DNA from: Rhodobacteraceae bacterium HLUCCO07
GTDB lineage: Bacteria; Pseudomonadota; Alphaproteobacteria; Rhodobacterales; Rhodobacteraceae
Assembly: GCA_001314705.1 (NCBI GenBank)
Contig: LJSU01000019.1
Location: 290,035-354,034 of the forward strand
Length of the DNA stretch: 64,000 nt
Direction of reading: 5' to 3'
The notes below the pieces were generated by a model. It was not told the DNA's origin. It saw only the letters and a list, made by a program, of their open reading frames with translations, and ran no database searches. The position numbers and the translations under genes are program-made. This document shows, one piece after another, positions 19,202 to 28,833 of the stretch (positions are counted from its first letter, which is position 1; every line of letters starts with the position of its first letter).

Positions 19202-19223
19202 TGATTCGCTTAACCGCGAATCA
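19202..19223 (-). terminator. hairpin between dnaG and rpoD
   Basis: TGATTCGC and GCGAATCA pair perfectly around TTAACC. It lies in the 160-base gap between dnaG and rpoD, where other bacteria use a partial terminator or processing site to set the ratio of the two products. No U-tract follows, so it may be a processing or pausing element. Confidence 0.4.
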
Positions 19224-19291
19224 TGGGGGTATCGGGGTGATTCGGCCACCCGTTTACCCTGAATTCTTCACCGAATCCTCACCAAAACGCG

Positions 19292-21232
19292 CTACCGTTG
19301 CCGTTTGGCATAATTGATCTTGTCCAGCAAAGCATCAAACGCGTCCTTTTCCCGTCGGTCGATCCGGGCGCCGTTGTCACCGAGATCGAATTCCGCCTTG
19401 TCCTCCCCCGTGCCGTGCGCGGCCCGGTTATGCGCCTCGGCGGCCTGACCCAGCCTCCATGTCAGCGCTTCATCCGCCGGCCCCGACAGGTCTTCGGCCG
19501 CCTCGGCGATCTCGGCCTGAAGGCCACGATTCGCATCGATCTTGGCCAGTTCCTCGGCCACGGTCATCCGCGCAAGTTCGATATCGCCCGGACGGCGGAG
19601 TGCGGGGACGATGCGAAGATGGGGCTGCGCAAAGAGTTTTTCAAGCGCTGCCTCGCCCAGCGCCGCAGCCATCGGTTCGGGCCCGGGCGAAATCTCTTCG
19701 GCCAGCAGGCGCAGCATCCGGTTGCGCAGCGCATCATGATCGGGATCGAGGCAATGCATGGCCTCGATCTGACCCTCGAATTCCTGCGCCAGATCGGGAT
19801 GCGAAATCAGCACCGCAAGGATCACGGCCTCGCGAAGGTGATCTTGCGCGGCGTCACCCGCAGCCACGATGAGCGAGGATTTCGTCGCGGTCTGAACCTC
19901 TGGCAAGGCTGACCATCTTGCCTTGGGGGTCCATTGGCGGCGCGGGTTGAAGAGCTTCCAGCGCATATCCTTGATCGCGGCCCCGTAATGCTGGCGGATC
20001 GACGGATCACGGATAAGTTTAATCTTTTCTCTCAGGGCCTTATCGAGCGCTGCCTTGCGTTCCGGGCTGTCGAAGACACGGCCTTCGGTCTCGCGCTGCC
20101 ACAACAGTTGAACCATCGGCATCGCCTGATCGAGCAGGGATTGCACCGCCCCCGGCCCGCCCTGGCGGAGCACGTCATCCGGGTCTTTGCCTTGGGGCAT
20201 CAAGGCGAAACGCAGGGATTTGCCGGCTTCGAGAAGCGGCAGGGCGAGGTCGATCACGCGATGCGCGGCGCGCAGCCCGGCGGTGTCACCGTCGAGCGCG
20301 ATGAGCGGTTCATCCGCGATGCGCCACAAGAGTTGAAGCTGGGCTTCGGTGACAGCCGTGCCGAGCGGCGCGACGGCGGCGCCGAACCCAGCCTCGGAGA
20401 GCGCGATCACGTCCATGTAGCCCTCGGCCACGATCAGCGGCTGCCCCTTGCCCGCCGCCTCGCGGGCCGGGCCGTGATTGTAGAGCGTGCGCGATTTGTC
20501 GAAGAGCAGGGTTTCGGGTGAATTCAGATACTTGGCATTGTCGTTCGGGTCCATCGCCCGGCCGCCGAACGCGATGCAGCGCCCGCGCGGGTCGCGGATC
20601 GGAAAGATGATCCGGTTGCGGAACGTGTCATAGGGCTTGCCACCCTGCCGGGTCGAGGGTTTGGCAAGACCGGCCTCGATAATCAGGTCTTCGGCGATCC
20701 CCTTGGCGCGCAGGTGATCCCACAGGTTCTGCCAGCCGTCGGGCGCGAAACCGATCTCGAACCGCTCTTGCGCCTCTGCGCCAAGTCCCCGTTTTTGATC
20801 GATATATTCGCGTGCCATGGTTCCGGCGGCGGTGCGCAGTTGCAGGCGGAAGAACTGCACCGCCTGTTCCATTACATCGGCCAGTTCCGAGCGCCGGTCG
20901 GCCTTTTGCCGGGCTTGCGGGTCGTGGGCGGGAAGCTGCATCCCGGCCTCGCGGGCGAGGATCTCGACCGCCTCCATGAAGTCCACGTTCTCGGTTTCGC
21001 GGACAAAGGAAATCGCGTCTCCCTTGGCGTGGCAGCCAAAGCAGTAATAGTAGCCCTTGCGGTCATCTACATGAAAAGACGCTGTTTTTTCCTGGTGGAA
21101 AGGGCATGGTGCCCACATGTCGCCCTTGCCCTGGTTGGATTTGCGCATGTCCCACATGACCTTGCGACCGACCACCTGTGAAAGCGAGGTGCGGGTGCGC
21201 AATTCATCGAGGAAACCGGGGGGCAGCGACAT
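19292..21232 (-). CDS. dnaG: DNA primase
   Basis: The 646-residue primase has the CHC2 zinc finger (CPFHQEKTASFHVDD...YYCFGCHAKGD, residues about 40-65), the catalytic core (RIIFPIRDPRGRCIAFGGRAM) and the TOPRIM domain (PLIVAEGYMDVIALSEAGF, ALDGDTAGLRAA). The C-terminal third is the helicase-binding region. Length and order are normal for the family. Downstream is rpoD. Confidence 0.96.
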   Translation of the reverse strand: MSLPPGFLDELRTRTSLSQVVGRKVMWDMRKSNQGKGDMWAPCPFHQEKTASFHVDDRKGYYYCFGCHAKGDAISFVRETENVDFMEAVEILAREAGMQLPAHDPQARQKADRRSELADVMEQAVQFFRLQLRTAAGTMAREYIDQKRGLGAEAQERFEIGFAPDGWQNLWDHLRAKGIAEDLIIEAGLAKPSTRQGGKPYDTFRNRIIFPIRDPRGRCIAFGGRAMDPNDNAKYLNSPETLLFDKSRTLYNHGPAREAAGKGQPLIVAEGYMDVIALSEAGFGAAVAPLGTAVTEAQLQLLWRIADEPLIALDGDTAGLRAAHRVIDLALPLLEAGKSLRFALMPQGKDPDDVLRQGGPGAVQSLLDQAMPMVQLLWQRETEGRVFDSPERKAALDKALREKIKLIRDPSIRQHYGAAIKDMRWKLFNPRRQWTPKARWSALPEVQTATKSSLIVAAGDAAQDHLREAVILAVLISHPDLAQEFEGQIEAMHCLDPDHDALRNRMLRLLAEEISPGPEPMAAALGEAALEKLFAQPHLRIVPALRRPGDIELARMTVAEELAKIDANRGLQAEIAEAAEDLSGPADEALTWRLGQAAEAHNRAAHGTGEDKAEFDLGDNGARIDRREKDAFDALLDKINYAKRQR

Positions 21233-21267
21233 GGGCGTTCACGAATTTTCCTAGAAAATTCAAGTCC

Positions 21268-21570
21268 TTATTGCTTGTAGGCGTTGCATTGTTCGAGAAA
21301 GGAGCCGCTGACATCGCGTTTCAGGTCGCTGCGGTGGAGCGTGTAGACAAAGCCCACGAGCAGCGGGACGGACGGGGCAAGGCCCTCTTCGGTGGCGTCG
21401 AGAATGACCTTTTTCGTTCGCGCCTCGGAGCGCCTTTTCTGTCTCATTTCAACAGCTTGCGAAACGATCTCGGTCTGCGCCGCGCAGCGGTCGGCGCGTT
21501 CCTGTTCGGTTTCGGAAACTGCCGGAGCGGCGATCGGGAGCATCAGGATTGCAGCGAGAAACGCACGCAT
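21268..21570 (-). CDS. small secreted protein, function unknown
   Basis: The product has 100 residues and starts MRAFLAAILMLPIAAPAVSE, a Sec signal with cleavage near AVS/E. The mature part has a helix rich in Arg and Gln (DRCAAQTEIVSQAVEMRQKRR), then a short hydrophobic stretch (SVPLLVGFVYTL) and the ending SGSFLEQCNAYKQ. Two cysteines (DRCAAQ and EQCNAY) may pair. I do not recognise the family. It lies just upstream of dnaG on the same strand. Confidence 0.7.
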   Translation of the reverse strand: MRAFLAAILMLPIAAPAVSETEQERADRCAAQTEIVSQAVEMRQKRRSEARTKKVILDATEEGLAPSVPLLVGFVYTLHRSDLKRDVSGSFLEQCNAYKQ

Positions 21571-21774
21571 GGGGCCTCCTGCCGGGGATTCGGCTCTGTC
21601 GTGTTTGACACAATATGACGCAACGCGCGGTGCGGTTAAAGGTCGGATGCCATCGGCCGGGCGGGGGGTGATCTGCGGCTGCTGGACGGCTGCCATGCGT
21701 GCACCGCCGCAGTGCGGCATTCGCGACGCCGAATCCGGTTAACGCCGCGCGCGGTGGTGGTGATTTTCATCATA

Positions 21775-22338
21775 TCAAAGTCGCTTGCGCGCCGCGACCG
21801 ATTGCATCGCTGTTTCGAGATCATGCGCCAGCGTCGCGGCCATCGAGCGGAACACGAGGATGAGGAACGCCTCCTCGCCCAGCCGGGTGAGCGAGCCCAT
21901 CATATGCGCGATCTCGGTGCGCGCGGTGTGGCCGCGTTTGAACGATCCGCGCCGCAGGTCGAGCGGCGTCAGCCGGGCCAGCACATCCTGCGCCCCCGCG
22001 CCCGAAAGCCGGACCATCGCCCAGGCGTCGGACTGATCGGTGAGGGCCGCGTGCCGGGCCAGCCCCGCATCGGGCGCGGGCCCGACCAGAAGCGCCTGCC
22101 CCTGCCCGAACCAGAGCGCGCGCGCGCCCGCCTTGCCGGTCATGCGCCCGGGCTTGGGCCATGCCATGCCATGCGCGTTCTTCAGTGCATCCGACAACGC
22201 CCCCTCCTGCCCCCGGTATGGTGCGATCGAGGTGAGCGCGCAGGACGGTTCCTCGCTGGCGGTCACCGTGCCGATGGAAAGCGGCAAGAGCCCGGCGCAG
22301 GGCGGTGTCGCAATGAGGTTGAGCTCGGATTCAGCCAC
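21775..22338 (-). CDS. soxG: sarcosine oxidase gamma subunit
   Basis: The 187-residue subunit starts at a GTG that overlaps the last 8 bases of soxA, giving VAESELNLIATPPCAG. Conserved features are DQSDAWAMVRLSGAGAQDVLARLTP in part and GHTARTEIAHMMGSL, typical of SoxG. It belongs to the heterotetrameric enzyme that oxidises sarcosine to glycine while passing the methyl group to tetrahydrofolate. It is the last gene of soxBDAG. The only start fully consistent with homologous length is the GTG. Confidence 0.88.
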   Translation of the reverse strand: MAESELNLIATPPCAGLLPLSIGTVTASEEPSCALTSIAPYRGQEGALSDALKNAHGMAWPKPGRMTGKAGARALWFGQGQALLVGPAPDAGLARHAALTDQSDAWAMVRLSGAGAQDVLARLTPLDLRRGSFKRGHTARTEIAHMMGSLTRLGEEAFLILVFRSMAATLAHDLETAMQSVAARKRL

Positions 22339-25258
22339 GGGCGCGCCCTCCTTCGGGGTCGAAAAAGACCGGGTTGCAGACTTCGCAGGTGGTCTCCACC
22401 CCGCGCAGGTGATCGACCATGCGGATGGTCTCGCCGATCCGTTCGGGCCCGCGCCTGAGAAAACCCAGCCCGATGTAATGGCCCAGCGTCGGCGAGAAGC
22501 CGACCGAGGTGACATAGCCCTGATCGTTCTCGCGGATGGCCTCGGCCCCCTCGTCAAAGAGATGCGCCCCGGCGGTGAGTTGCTGCACATCGCCCACGGG
22601 TTTGAGGCCGACGAGACGTTCGCGCCCCTCGTCCATCAGGCCCCGGCGCTGGCTGGCACTCTTGCCGATGAAATCCTTCTTGCGGCTCATCATCCCCTGC
22701 ATGCCGATGTCGAAGGCGGTGGTGCGGCCATGGATCTCGGCATGGGTGATGAAACCCTTTTCGATGCGGAGCACGTTGAGCGCCTCCATCCCGTAGGCGC
22801 CCCCGCCCAGCGCCTCGGCCTGTCGCTTCAGCAGGCGAAAGAGGCTGTCGCCATAGCGCGCGGGCACGGCGATTTCATAGGCGTGTTCGCCGGAAAAGGA
22901 GATGCGGAAGAGCCGTGCGTCGATCCCGCCCAGGGTCACGGCGCCGCAGCCCATGAAGGGAAAACTGTCATTGTCGATAGGGATATCGAGCAGGCCGTTC
23001 ACTAACTCCCGCGATTTCGGCCCGGCGACGGCGAATTGCGCCCATTGCTCGGTGACCGACATGAGTTGCACGTCAAGATCGGGGCGCAGGCCCTGGCGCA
23101 CGAATTCCAGATGCCGCATCACCGGCCCGGCGGCGGCGGTGGTGGTGGTCATCAGGTAATGGTTTTCGCCCAGCCGCGCGGTGGTGCCGTCGTCCATCAC
23201 GTGGCCATCCTCGCGCAGCATCAGGCCGTAACGCGTGCGCCCGACCTTCAGCGTGGAAAACATGTTCGTGTAGACGAAATCAAGAAACGCCCCCGCATCC
23301 GGCCCCTGGATGTCGATCTTGCCGAGGGTCGAGACATCGCAGATGCCCACCGCGCCCCGCACGAACCCGACCTCGCGGTCGCAGGATTGGCGCCATATCG
23401 TCTCGCCCGGCGCGGGGAAATACGAGGGGCGATACCACAGCCCGGCCTCGATCATCGGGGCACCGGCCGCGACGCTGGCCTTGTGCGAGGTGGTCATGCG
23501 CTCGGGTGCGAACCCCTTGCCCTGCGCCCCCGCCCCCATCGCGGCGATGGAGACCGGGACGAAGGGCGGGCGATAGGTGGTGGTGCCGGTCTCGGGGATG
23601 GTGCGGCCGGTGGCATCGGCCAGCACGGCCAGCGCGTTCACGTTGGAGTTCTTGCCCTGGTCGGGGGCCATGCCCTGTGTGGTGTAGCGCTTCATGTGCT
23701 CGACGGAAGCGTAGGCTTCGCGCACGGCGAGTTTCACGTCCTTCACGGTCACGTCGTTCTGGAAATCGAGCCAGGCGCGCCCCTTGCCCGGCACCGACCA
23801 GAGCGGGGTGATGTCATAGGTGCCATCCTCGGCGCGGGGAATCTCGGGCATGCCGGGATTCAGCCCCAGGTCGGTGAGCGCGGCCTGCGCGGCGTCGGCG
23901 CCCGCGGCGAGACAGCCGGCGGTGGAAAAGGTGCCATTCGCGGCCCCCGCGGCAGCAAGGCCCGGCACCATGCCCGCGCGCGGCACGAAAGCCACGATCC
24001 CGGGCGACCAGTCGGGCCGGCCGCCCATGTGACAGGCGAGATGCAGCGAGGGATTCCAGCCGCCCGAGACGGCCAGGCAATCGGCCTGCACCTTCTCGAT
24101 GCCCGACATGGTGGCGATCGAGACCGCTTCGAGCCCCTTGCGACCTTCGGAGCCACAGATATGGCCAGCGTAGAACGGCACGTCGAGGGTGGTGGTCGCG
24201 CCCAGCCGCGCATCGACGAGGGCGGCGACATTGACGCCCGCGGCCAGCAGGTCGGCGGCGGTGCGATGGGCGCCGTCGTTGTTGCCAAAGACCACGACCG
24301 AGCGCCCCGGCGCCACGTTCCAGCGGTTGACATAGGCGCGCACCGCCCCCGCCATCATGATGCCCGGGCGGTCATTGTCGCGAAAGGCCACGGGGCGCTC
24401 GAGCGCCCCGGTGGCAAGGATCGCGCGGCGCGCGGAGATGCGCCAGAAACATTCGCGCGGCGCGGGGCCCGGATTGGGCACATGCATCGCCACCCGCTCA
24501 ACCGCGCCATAGGTGCCCCCGTCATAGGCGCCGGTCACGGTGGTGCGGGGCATCAGGCGGACATTCTCCATCGCCCGCAACTCCTCCACCACGCCCGCCG
24601 CCCAGTCGCGGCCCGCCTGTCCGCCGACCTCTTCGGTCTCAAGGTTGAGCCGCCCGCCCATCACGCGGTCCTCGTCGGCAAGGATCACGTCGGCCCCGGC
24701 CCGCGCCGCGGTGAGCGCCGCCATGAGGCCTGCAGGCCCCGCCCCGATCACCAGGAGGTCGCAATGGGCAAATGCCTTTTCATAGCGCTCCGCGTTGGCC
24801 TGCCCCGAAAGCGCGCCAAGCCCCGCCGCGCGGCGGATCATCGGTTCGTAAAGCTTTTCCCAGAAGGCGCGGGGCCACATGAAGGTCTTGTAATAGAAGC
24901 CCGCACCGAAAAACGGCGCCGCCAGATCGTTGAGGGCCAGCAGGTCCCAGTCGAGCGAGGGCCAGCGGTTCTGCGAACGCGCCTCGAGCCCGTCGTGAAG
25001 TTCGAGCGTGGTGGCGCGCAGGTTGGGGTCTTGCGCGGCCCCCTGCCCCACGGTCACGAGCGCGTTGGGCTCCTCGGAGCCTGCGGTCATGATGCCGCGC
25101 GGGCGGTGATACTTGAAGCTGCGCCCGACAAGGCGGATGCCGTTGGCCAGCAGCGCCGAGGCCAGCGTGTCGCCGTGATAGCCGTCATAGGCGTGGCCAT
25201 CGAAGGAAAAGCGCAGCGGTTTCGTGCGGTCGATCAGCCCGTTTCCATCGATCCTCAT
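22331..25258 (-). CDS. soxA: sarcosine oxidase alpha subunit
   Basis: The 975-residue alpha subunit has an N-terminal 2Fe-2S-like domain (KPLRFSFDGHAYDGYHGDTLASALLANGIRLVGRSFKYHRPRG in outline), an NAD-binding GAGPAGLMAALTAARAG motif near residue 175, and a C-terminal aminomethyltransferase (GcvT-like) half that begins about residue 590 (SCDREVGFVRGAVGICDVSTLGKI in outline) and ends with FLRRGPERIGE. It transfers the methyl-derived one-carbon unit to folate. Its start overlaps the soxD stop. Confidence 0.96.
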   Translation of the reverse strand: MRIDGNGLIDRTKPLRFSFDGHAYDGYHGDTLASALLANGIRLVGRSFKYHRPRGIMTAGSEEPNALVTVGQGAAQDPNLRATTLELHDGLEARSQNRWPSLDWDLLALNDLAAPFFGAGFYYKTFMWPRAFWEKLYEPMIRRAAGLGALSGQANAERYEKAFAHCDLLVIGAGPAGLMAALTAARAGADVILADEDRVMGGRLNLETEEVGGQAGRDWAAGVVEELRAMENVRLMPRTTVTGAYDGGTYGAVERVAMHVPNPGPAPRECFWRISARRAILATGALERPVAFRDNDRPGIMMAGAVRAYVNRWNVAPGRSVVVFGNNDGAHRTAADLLAAGVNVAALVDARLGATTTLDVPFYAGHICGSEGRKGLEAVSIATMSGIEKVQADCLAVSGGWNPSLHLACHMGGRPDWSPGIVAFVPRAGMVPGLAAAGAANGTFSTAGCLAAGADAAQAALTDLGLNPGMPEIPRAEDGTYDITPLWSVPGKGRAWLDFQNDVTVKDVKLAVREAYASVEHMKRYTTQGMAPDQGKNSNVNALAVLADATGRTIPETGTTTYRPPFVPVSIAAMGAGAQGKGFAPERMTTSHKASVAAGAPMIEAGLWYRPSYFPAPGETIWRQSCDREVGFVRGAVGICDVSTLGKIDIQGPDAGAFLDFVYTNMFSTLKVGRTRYGLMLREDGHVMDDGTTARLGENHYLMTTTTAAAGPVMRHLEFVRQGLRPDLDVQLMSVTEQWAQFAVAGPKSRELVNGLLDIPIDNDSFPFMGCGAVTLGGIDARLFRISFSGEHAYEIAVPARYGDSLFRLLKRQAEALGGGAYGMEALNVLRIEKGFITHAEIHGRTTAFDIGMQGMMSRKKDFIGKSASQRRGLMDEGRERLVGLKPVGDVQQLTAGAHLFDEGAEAIRENDQGYVTSVGFSPTLGHYIGLGFLRRGPERIGETIRMVDHLRGVETTCEVCNPVFFDPEGGRARG

Positions 25259-25527
25259 GCCACGTCCCCCTTGACGGCACTGGCCAGTTCGACGGCGTGA
25301 ATCTCATGGCTGCGCGTGTCGCGCGTCACCACCAGCCAGGCGGCGCAGCCCATCTCGTGATACCAAAGCTCGCGGGTCGGCCCGGCCGGGTTGTCGCGGT
25401 TGTGGACATAATCGTTCCAGGCCGCATCCCCCGCGTCGGGATCGGGCCGGTCGAGGGCGAGCGCGTCGCCCTTGTAGGTGAATTCGCGGATGTCGCGCGA
25501 TCCGCAACAGGGGCAGTCGATCCTCAT
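25255..25527 (-). CDS. soxD: sarcosine oxidase delta subunit
   Basis: This 90-residue subunit starts MRIDCPCCGSRDIREFTYKGD. The CPCC pair with the later HEMGC supplies a zinc site, as in known SoxD. RELWYHEMGCAAWLVVTRDT is the family signature. The start overlaps nothing upstream but the stop overlaps the soxA start, so the two are coupled. About 80 bases separate it from soxB, and that gap holds a short roseobacter-type repeat. Confidence 0.93.
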   Translation of the reverse strand: MRIDCPCCGSRDIREFTYKGDALALDRPDPDAGDAAWNDYVHNRDNPAGPTRELWYHEMGCAAWLVVTRDTRSHEIHAVELASAVKGDVA

Positions 25528-25558
25528 GCGGCATCTCCGATCGGGGGCGCCATGTGCA

Positions 25559-25581
25559 GCTCTTTCTTGGGAAAAATACTC
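25559..25581 (-). repeat. short intergenic box GAGTATTTTTCCCAAGAAAGAG
   Basis: On the minus strand the segment reads GAGTATTTTTCCCAAGAAAG followed by AGC and stands between soxB and soxD. A related box, GAGTATT-GGGGGG-CAAGATGAAG, stands before recJ. From memory, boxes of the type GGAGTATTTTTGGCAAGATGAAG are scattered through Rhodobacteraceae intergenic regions. Role unknown. Confidence 0.5.
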
Positions 25582-25606
25582 ATATCCAACCTTTCCACGC
25601 GCGCCG

Positions 25607-26860
25607 TCAGTGCAGGTTATGCTGCGCGCCGGTGCCCTCTTCATCCATCAGCCCGCGCCCGGTTTCGAACCGGTCGAGCCGGAAGCCCGCGGCATGTTCA
25701 TGCGGGGTACCCGTGGCCATCAGGTATGCCATGCACCAGCCCGAGGCCGGGACCGCCTTGAACCCGCCATAGCACCAGCCGCAATTGAGAAAGAGCCCGT
25801 CGATATGGGTGGCGTCGATGACCGGCGAACCGTCGGGCGACATGTCCATGATCCCGCCCCAGGAGCGCAGCACCCGCGCCTTGCCGATCATCGGCATGAG
25901 CGCCATGCCCGCCTCCATCACGTGCTCGGCCATGGGCAGGTTGCCGCGCTGCGCGTAAGAGGCGTAAAAGTCGATGTCGCCGCCGAAGACCAGCCCGCCC
26001 TTGTCGCTTTGCGAGATGTAGAAATGGCCCATCCCGAAGGACACGACATGGTCGATCACCGGCTTCAGCCCCTCGGTCACGAACGCCTGCAGGACGTGGC
26101 TTTCGATCGGCAGGCGCATCCCGGCCATCGCCGCCACCTGGCTTGAACGCCCGGCCACGACGAGCCCGACCTTCTTGGCGCGGATCGCGCCGCGGGTGGT
26201 CTGCACGCCCCGCACCTGACCGTTCTCGATGTCGATGCCGGTCACTTCGCAATTCTGGATCAGGTCAACGCCGCGCTGATCGGCGCCGCGGGCATAGCCC
26301 CAGGCCACCGCATCGTGCCGGGCGGTGCCGCCGCGCGGGTGGTAGAGCCCGCCATAGATCGGAAAGCGCGCATTGTCGAAATCGAGATAGGGCAGGATCT
26401 CGCGCACGCCGTCGCGGTCGAGCAGGATCGCGTCATCGCCCTGGTTGATCATCGCGTTGCCGCGCCGGGCGAAGGCGTCACGCTGACCGTCGGAATGGAA
26501 GAGGTTGATGAGGCCGCGCTGCGAATGCATCACGTTGTAGTTGAGATCCTCTTCGAGCCCCTCCCAGAGCTTGAGCGAATGGCTGTAGAACTCGGAATTG
26601 CCCGGCAGGAAGTAGTTGGCCCGCACGATGGTGGTGTTGCGCCCCACGTTGCCGCCGCCGATATAGCCCTTTTCGAGAACCGCCACGTTGCGCAGCCCGT
26701 GGTTCTTCGCAAGGTAATAGGCGGTCGAGAGCCCGTGCCCGCCGCCACCGATCACGATGGCATCATATTCGGCCTTCGGTTCCGGGTCGCGCCAATGCGG
26801 CGTCCAGCCCTTGTTGCCGGTCAGCCCCTCGGTCAGGATTTTCAGCGCGGAAAAGCGCAT
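25607..26860 (-). CDS. soxB: sarcosine oxidase beta subunit
   Basis: The 417-residue beta subunit carries the amine-oxidising site. It has the FAD-binding DAIVIGGGGHGLSTAYYLAK motif (residues about 32-50), the GGGNVGRNTTIVRANYF segment around the covalent flavin, and the C-terminal LFLNCGWCYGGFKAVPASG motif. I chose the ATG of MRFSALKILTEG, preceded by AAGGGGAGA. It leads the soxBDAG operon. Confidence 0.95.
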   Translation of the reverse strand: MRFSALKILTEGLTGNKGWTPHWRDPEPKAEYDAIVIGGGGHGLSTAYYLAKNHGLRNVAVLEKGYIGGGNVGRNTTIVRANYFLPGNSEFYSHSLKLWEGLEEDLNYNVMHSQRGLINLFHSDGQRDAFARRGNAMINQGDDAILLDRDGVREILPYLDFDNARFPIYGGLYHPRGGTARHDAVAWGYARGADQRGVDLIQNCEVTGIDIENGQVRGVQTTRGAIRAKKVGLVVAGRSSQVAAMAGMRLPIESHVLQAFVTEGLKPVIDHVVSFGMGHFYISQSDKGGLVFGGDIDFYASYAQRGNLPMAEHVMEAGMALMPMIGKARVLRSWGGIMDMSPDGSPVIDATHIDGLFLNCGWCYGGFKAVPASGWCMAYLMATGTPHEHAAGFRLDRFETGRGLMDEEGTGAQHNLH

Positions 26861-27079
26861 GCTTGTCTCCCCTTTGCGTGCCCCGGAGTGAACCAAGTCG
26901 CCGGCAACTTAGCAACCGGGGCGGAGAGGAAAACCCGGCTTTTCGACAAAAATCCGCCAAGGCGCGACACGTTACGCCCCACCGGCTCAAAACACGGTCG
27001 CGCAATGCCGGGCAGATGCCGCCATGTTTCGAAGAAGACGGCCCGGAATTTGCGAGACAATCCAGGGCAGCGGCGCGGT

Positions 27080-28510
27080 TCAGAGGCCCTTGGCACGATA
27101 GCTTGCCGCCACGCGGTCAATGGCGACGAGATAGGCGGCGACGCGCAGATCCTCGACATCGTCGCGGTCGTGCCAGACCTCGCGCATCGACTGGTAGGCG
27201 GTGCGCATCGTGTCGTCGAGTCCCGAGCGCACCAGTTCCAGTTCGTCCGCCCCGCGCAGGTAGCGATCCTTGAAATCGGGCGACAGCGTCCAGTTGATCG
27301 AACTGTCGCGGCTGATCCGCTCCAACTCGTCCACGACAAGCTGGTGACGCGCCTCTTCCTGGCGGCGCTGCATCCGGCCGAACCGGATATGGGAAAGGTT
27401 CTTGACCCATTCGAAATAGGATACGGTCACGCCGCCCGCGTTGGCATACATGTCGGGGATGATGATCGTGCCCTTCTTGCGCAGGATCTCGTCGGCGCCG
27501 GCAGTGATCGGGCCATTGGCGGCCTCGATGATCAGCGGGGCCTTGATCCGTTCGGCGTTCTCCATGGTGATCACGCCTTCGAGAGCTGCGGGGATGAGGA
27601 TATCGCAGTCCGCCGCCAGCACCGCGCCGCCGTCGGCGGTATGGGTGGCGTCGGGAAAGCCCGTGACGCCGCCGTGCTTGACCAGCCAGGCATGCACCGC
27701 CTCGACATCGAGGCCGTTTTCGGCAAAGAGCGCGCCGTCGCGTTCGATGATGCCGGTGATGATCGCGCCGTCCTCCTGTTGCAGGAACTTGGCGGCGTGG
27801 TAGCCCACGTTGCCCAGCCCCTGGACGATCACGCGCTTGCCGTCGAGCTTGCCCGCGAGGGCCGCCTTGGCCACGTCCTCGGGGTGGCGGAAGAACTCGC
27901 GCAGGGCATATTGCACGCCGCGGCCCGTCGCCTCGACCCGGCCGGAGATGCCGCCGGCATTGAGCGGCTTGCCGGTGACGCAGGCGCGGGAATTGATGTC
28001 GGTGGTGTTCATCCGCGCGTACTGGTCGGCGATCCAGGCCATTTCACGTTCGCCCGTGCCCATGTCGGGGGCGGGCACGTTCTGCGCGGGGTGGATCAGG
28101 TCACGCTTGGCCAGTTCATAGGCAAAGCGGCGGGTGATCAACTCGAGTTCGTGCTCGTCCCAGTCGCGCGGGTCGATGCAAAGCCCGCCCTTGGAGCCGC
28201 CGAAGGGTGTTTCGACCAGCGCGCATTTGTAGGTCATCAGCGCGGCCAGCGCCTCGACCTCGTCCTGGTTGACGGCGGTGGCGTAACGGATACCGCCCTT
28301 CACCGGCTCCATATGTTCGGAATGCACGCTGCGATAGCCGGTGAAGGTGTGGATATGGCCGCGCAGACGGACCCCGAAGCGCACCGTGTAGGTGGCGTTG
28401 CAGACCCTGATCTTTTCTTCCAGCCCCGGCGGAAGGTCCATGATCGCGACCGCGCGGTTGAACATCAGGTCCACGCTTTCACGGAAACTCGGTTCTTTCA
28501 CAGCAGACAT
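27080..28510 (-). CDS. Glu/Leu/Phe/Val-type dehydrogenase, probably glutamate dehydrogenase
   Basis: The 476-residue protein has the catalytic lysine region MTYKCALVETPFGGSKGGL, the DMGTGEREMAWIADQY segment and the Rossmann motif VQGLGNVGYHAAKFL. The substrate pocket around GGIRYATAVNQDEVEALAALM fits glutamate dehydrogenases with NAD+, although leucine or phenylalanine enzymes share this fold. It links to glutamate/ammonium metabolism. A position next to sarcosine oxidase suggests use of methylated amines as nitrogen sources, which is inference. Confidence 0.87.
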   Translation of the reverse strand: MSAVKEPSFRESVDLMFNRAVAIMDLPPGLEEKIRVCNATYTVRFGVRLRGHIHTFTGYRSVHSEHMEPVKGGIRYATAVNQDEVEALAALMTYKCALVETPFGGSKGGLCIDPRDWDEHELELITRRFAYELAKRDLIHPAQNVPAPDMGTGEREMAWIADQYARMNTTDINSRACVTGKPLNAGGISGRVEATGRGVQYALREFFRHPEDVAKAALAGKLDGKRVIVQGLGNVGYHAAKFLQQEDGAIITGIIERDGALFAENGLDVEAVHAWLVKHGGVTGFPDATHTADGGAVLAADCDILIPAALEGVITMENAERIKAPLIIEAANGPITAGADEILRKKGTIIIPDMYANAGGVTVSYFEWVKNLSHIRFGRMQRRQEEARHQLVVDELERISRDSSINWTLSPDFKDRYLRGADELELVRSGLDDTMRTAYQSMREVWHDRDDVEDLRVAAYLVAIDRVAASYRAKGL

Positions 28511-28833
28511 CGTGACCTCCCATCTGCATAAAATCCGGGCACGACTCGCCCCCGGTGCTGAACAAGATGTCGCAGCTTGGCCGGGAATTGCAAATTTCTC
28601 TTTCCGGCGCGTGAAGGCGGTCAGGGAAAACGCGCGAATTCAACGCAAACTGTCACGAAGGTTGAAACAATGCGGCGGTATGCGCCCGGCAATGCGAAAT
28701 CCGCGGACAAAGCCATTGTTAAGCTCCTGTTTTAGCCAGATTTCCGCCACAATCTGATTCCAGTTCCGGCTTCGGAGTAATGCCCGTCAAGATATTGAAA
28801 TGATGGGCAGGGGCGCAGGTTTCGGGTGATGCG
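28511..28833. other. 323-base gene-free gap between divergent genes
   Basis: The gap holds the promoters of the glutamate-type dehydrogenase (minus) and of the first vWA/TadG-like gene (plus). I see no hairpin with a U-tract, no clear operator palindrome and no small open frame with a good Shine-Dalgarno. The base composition is more AT-rich than the flanking genes. Confidence 0.4.

Noticed and set aside
23036..25300. Long open frame antisense to soxA
   Set aside because: It mirrors the soxA codon pattern, has no domain and no Shine-Dalgarno. It is a typical effect of high GC on the opposite strand.
26315..28531. Long open frame antisense to soxB and the glutamate-type dehydrogenase
   Set aside because: It spans two real genes and their gap, and its sequence is Asp/His/Gly-rich shadow without motif.
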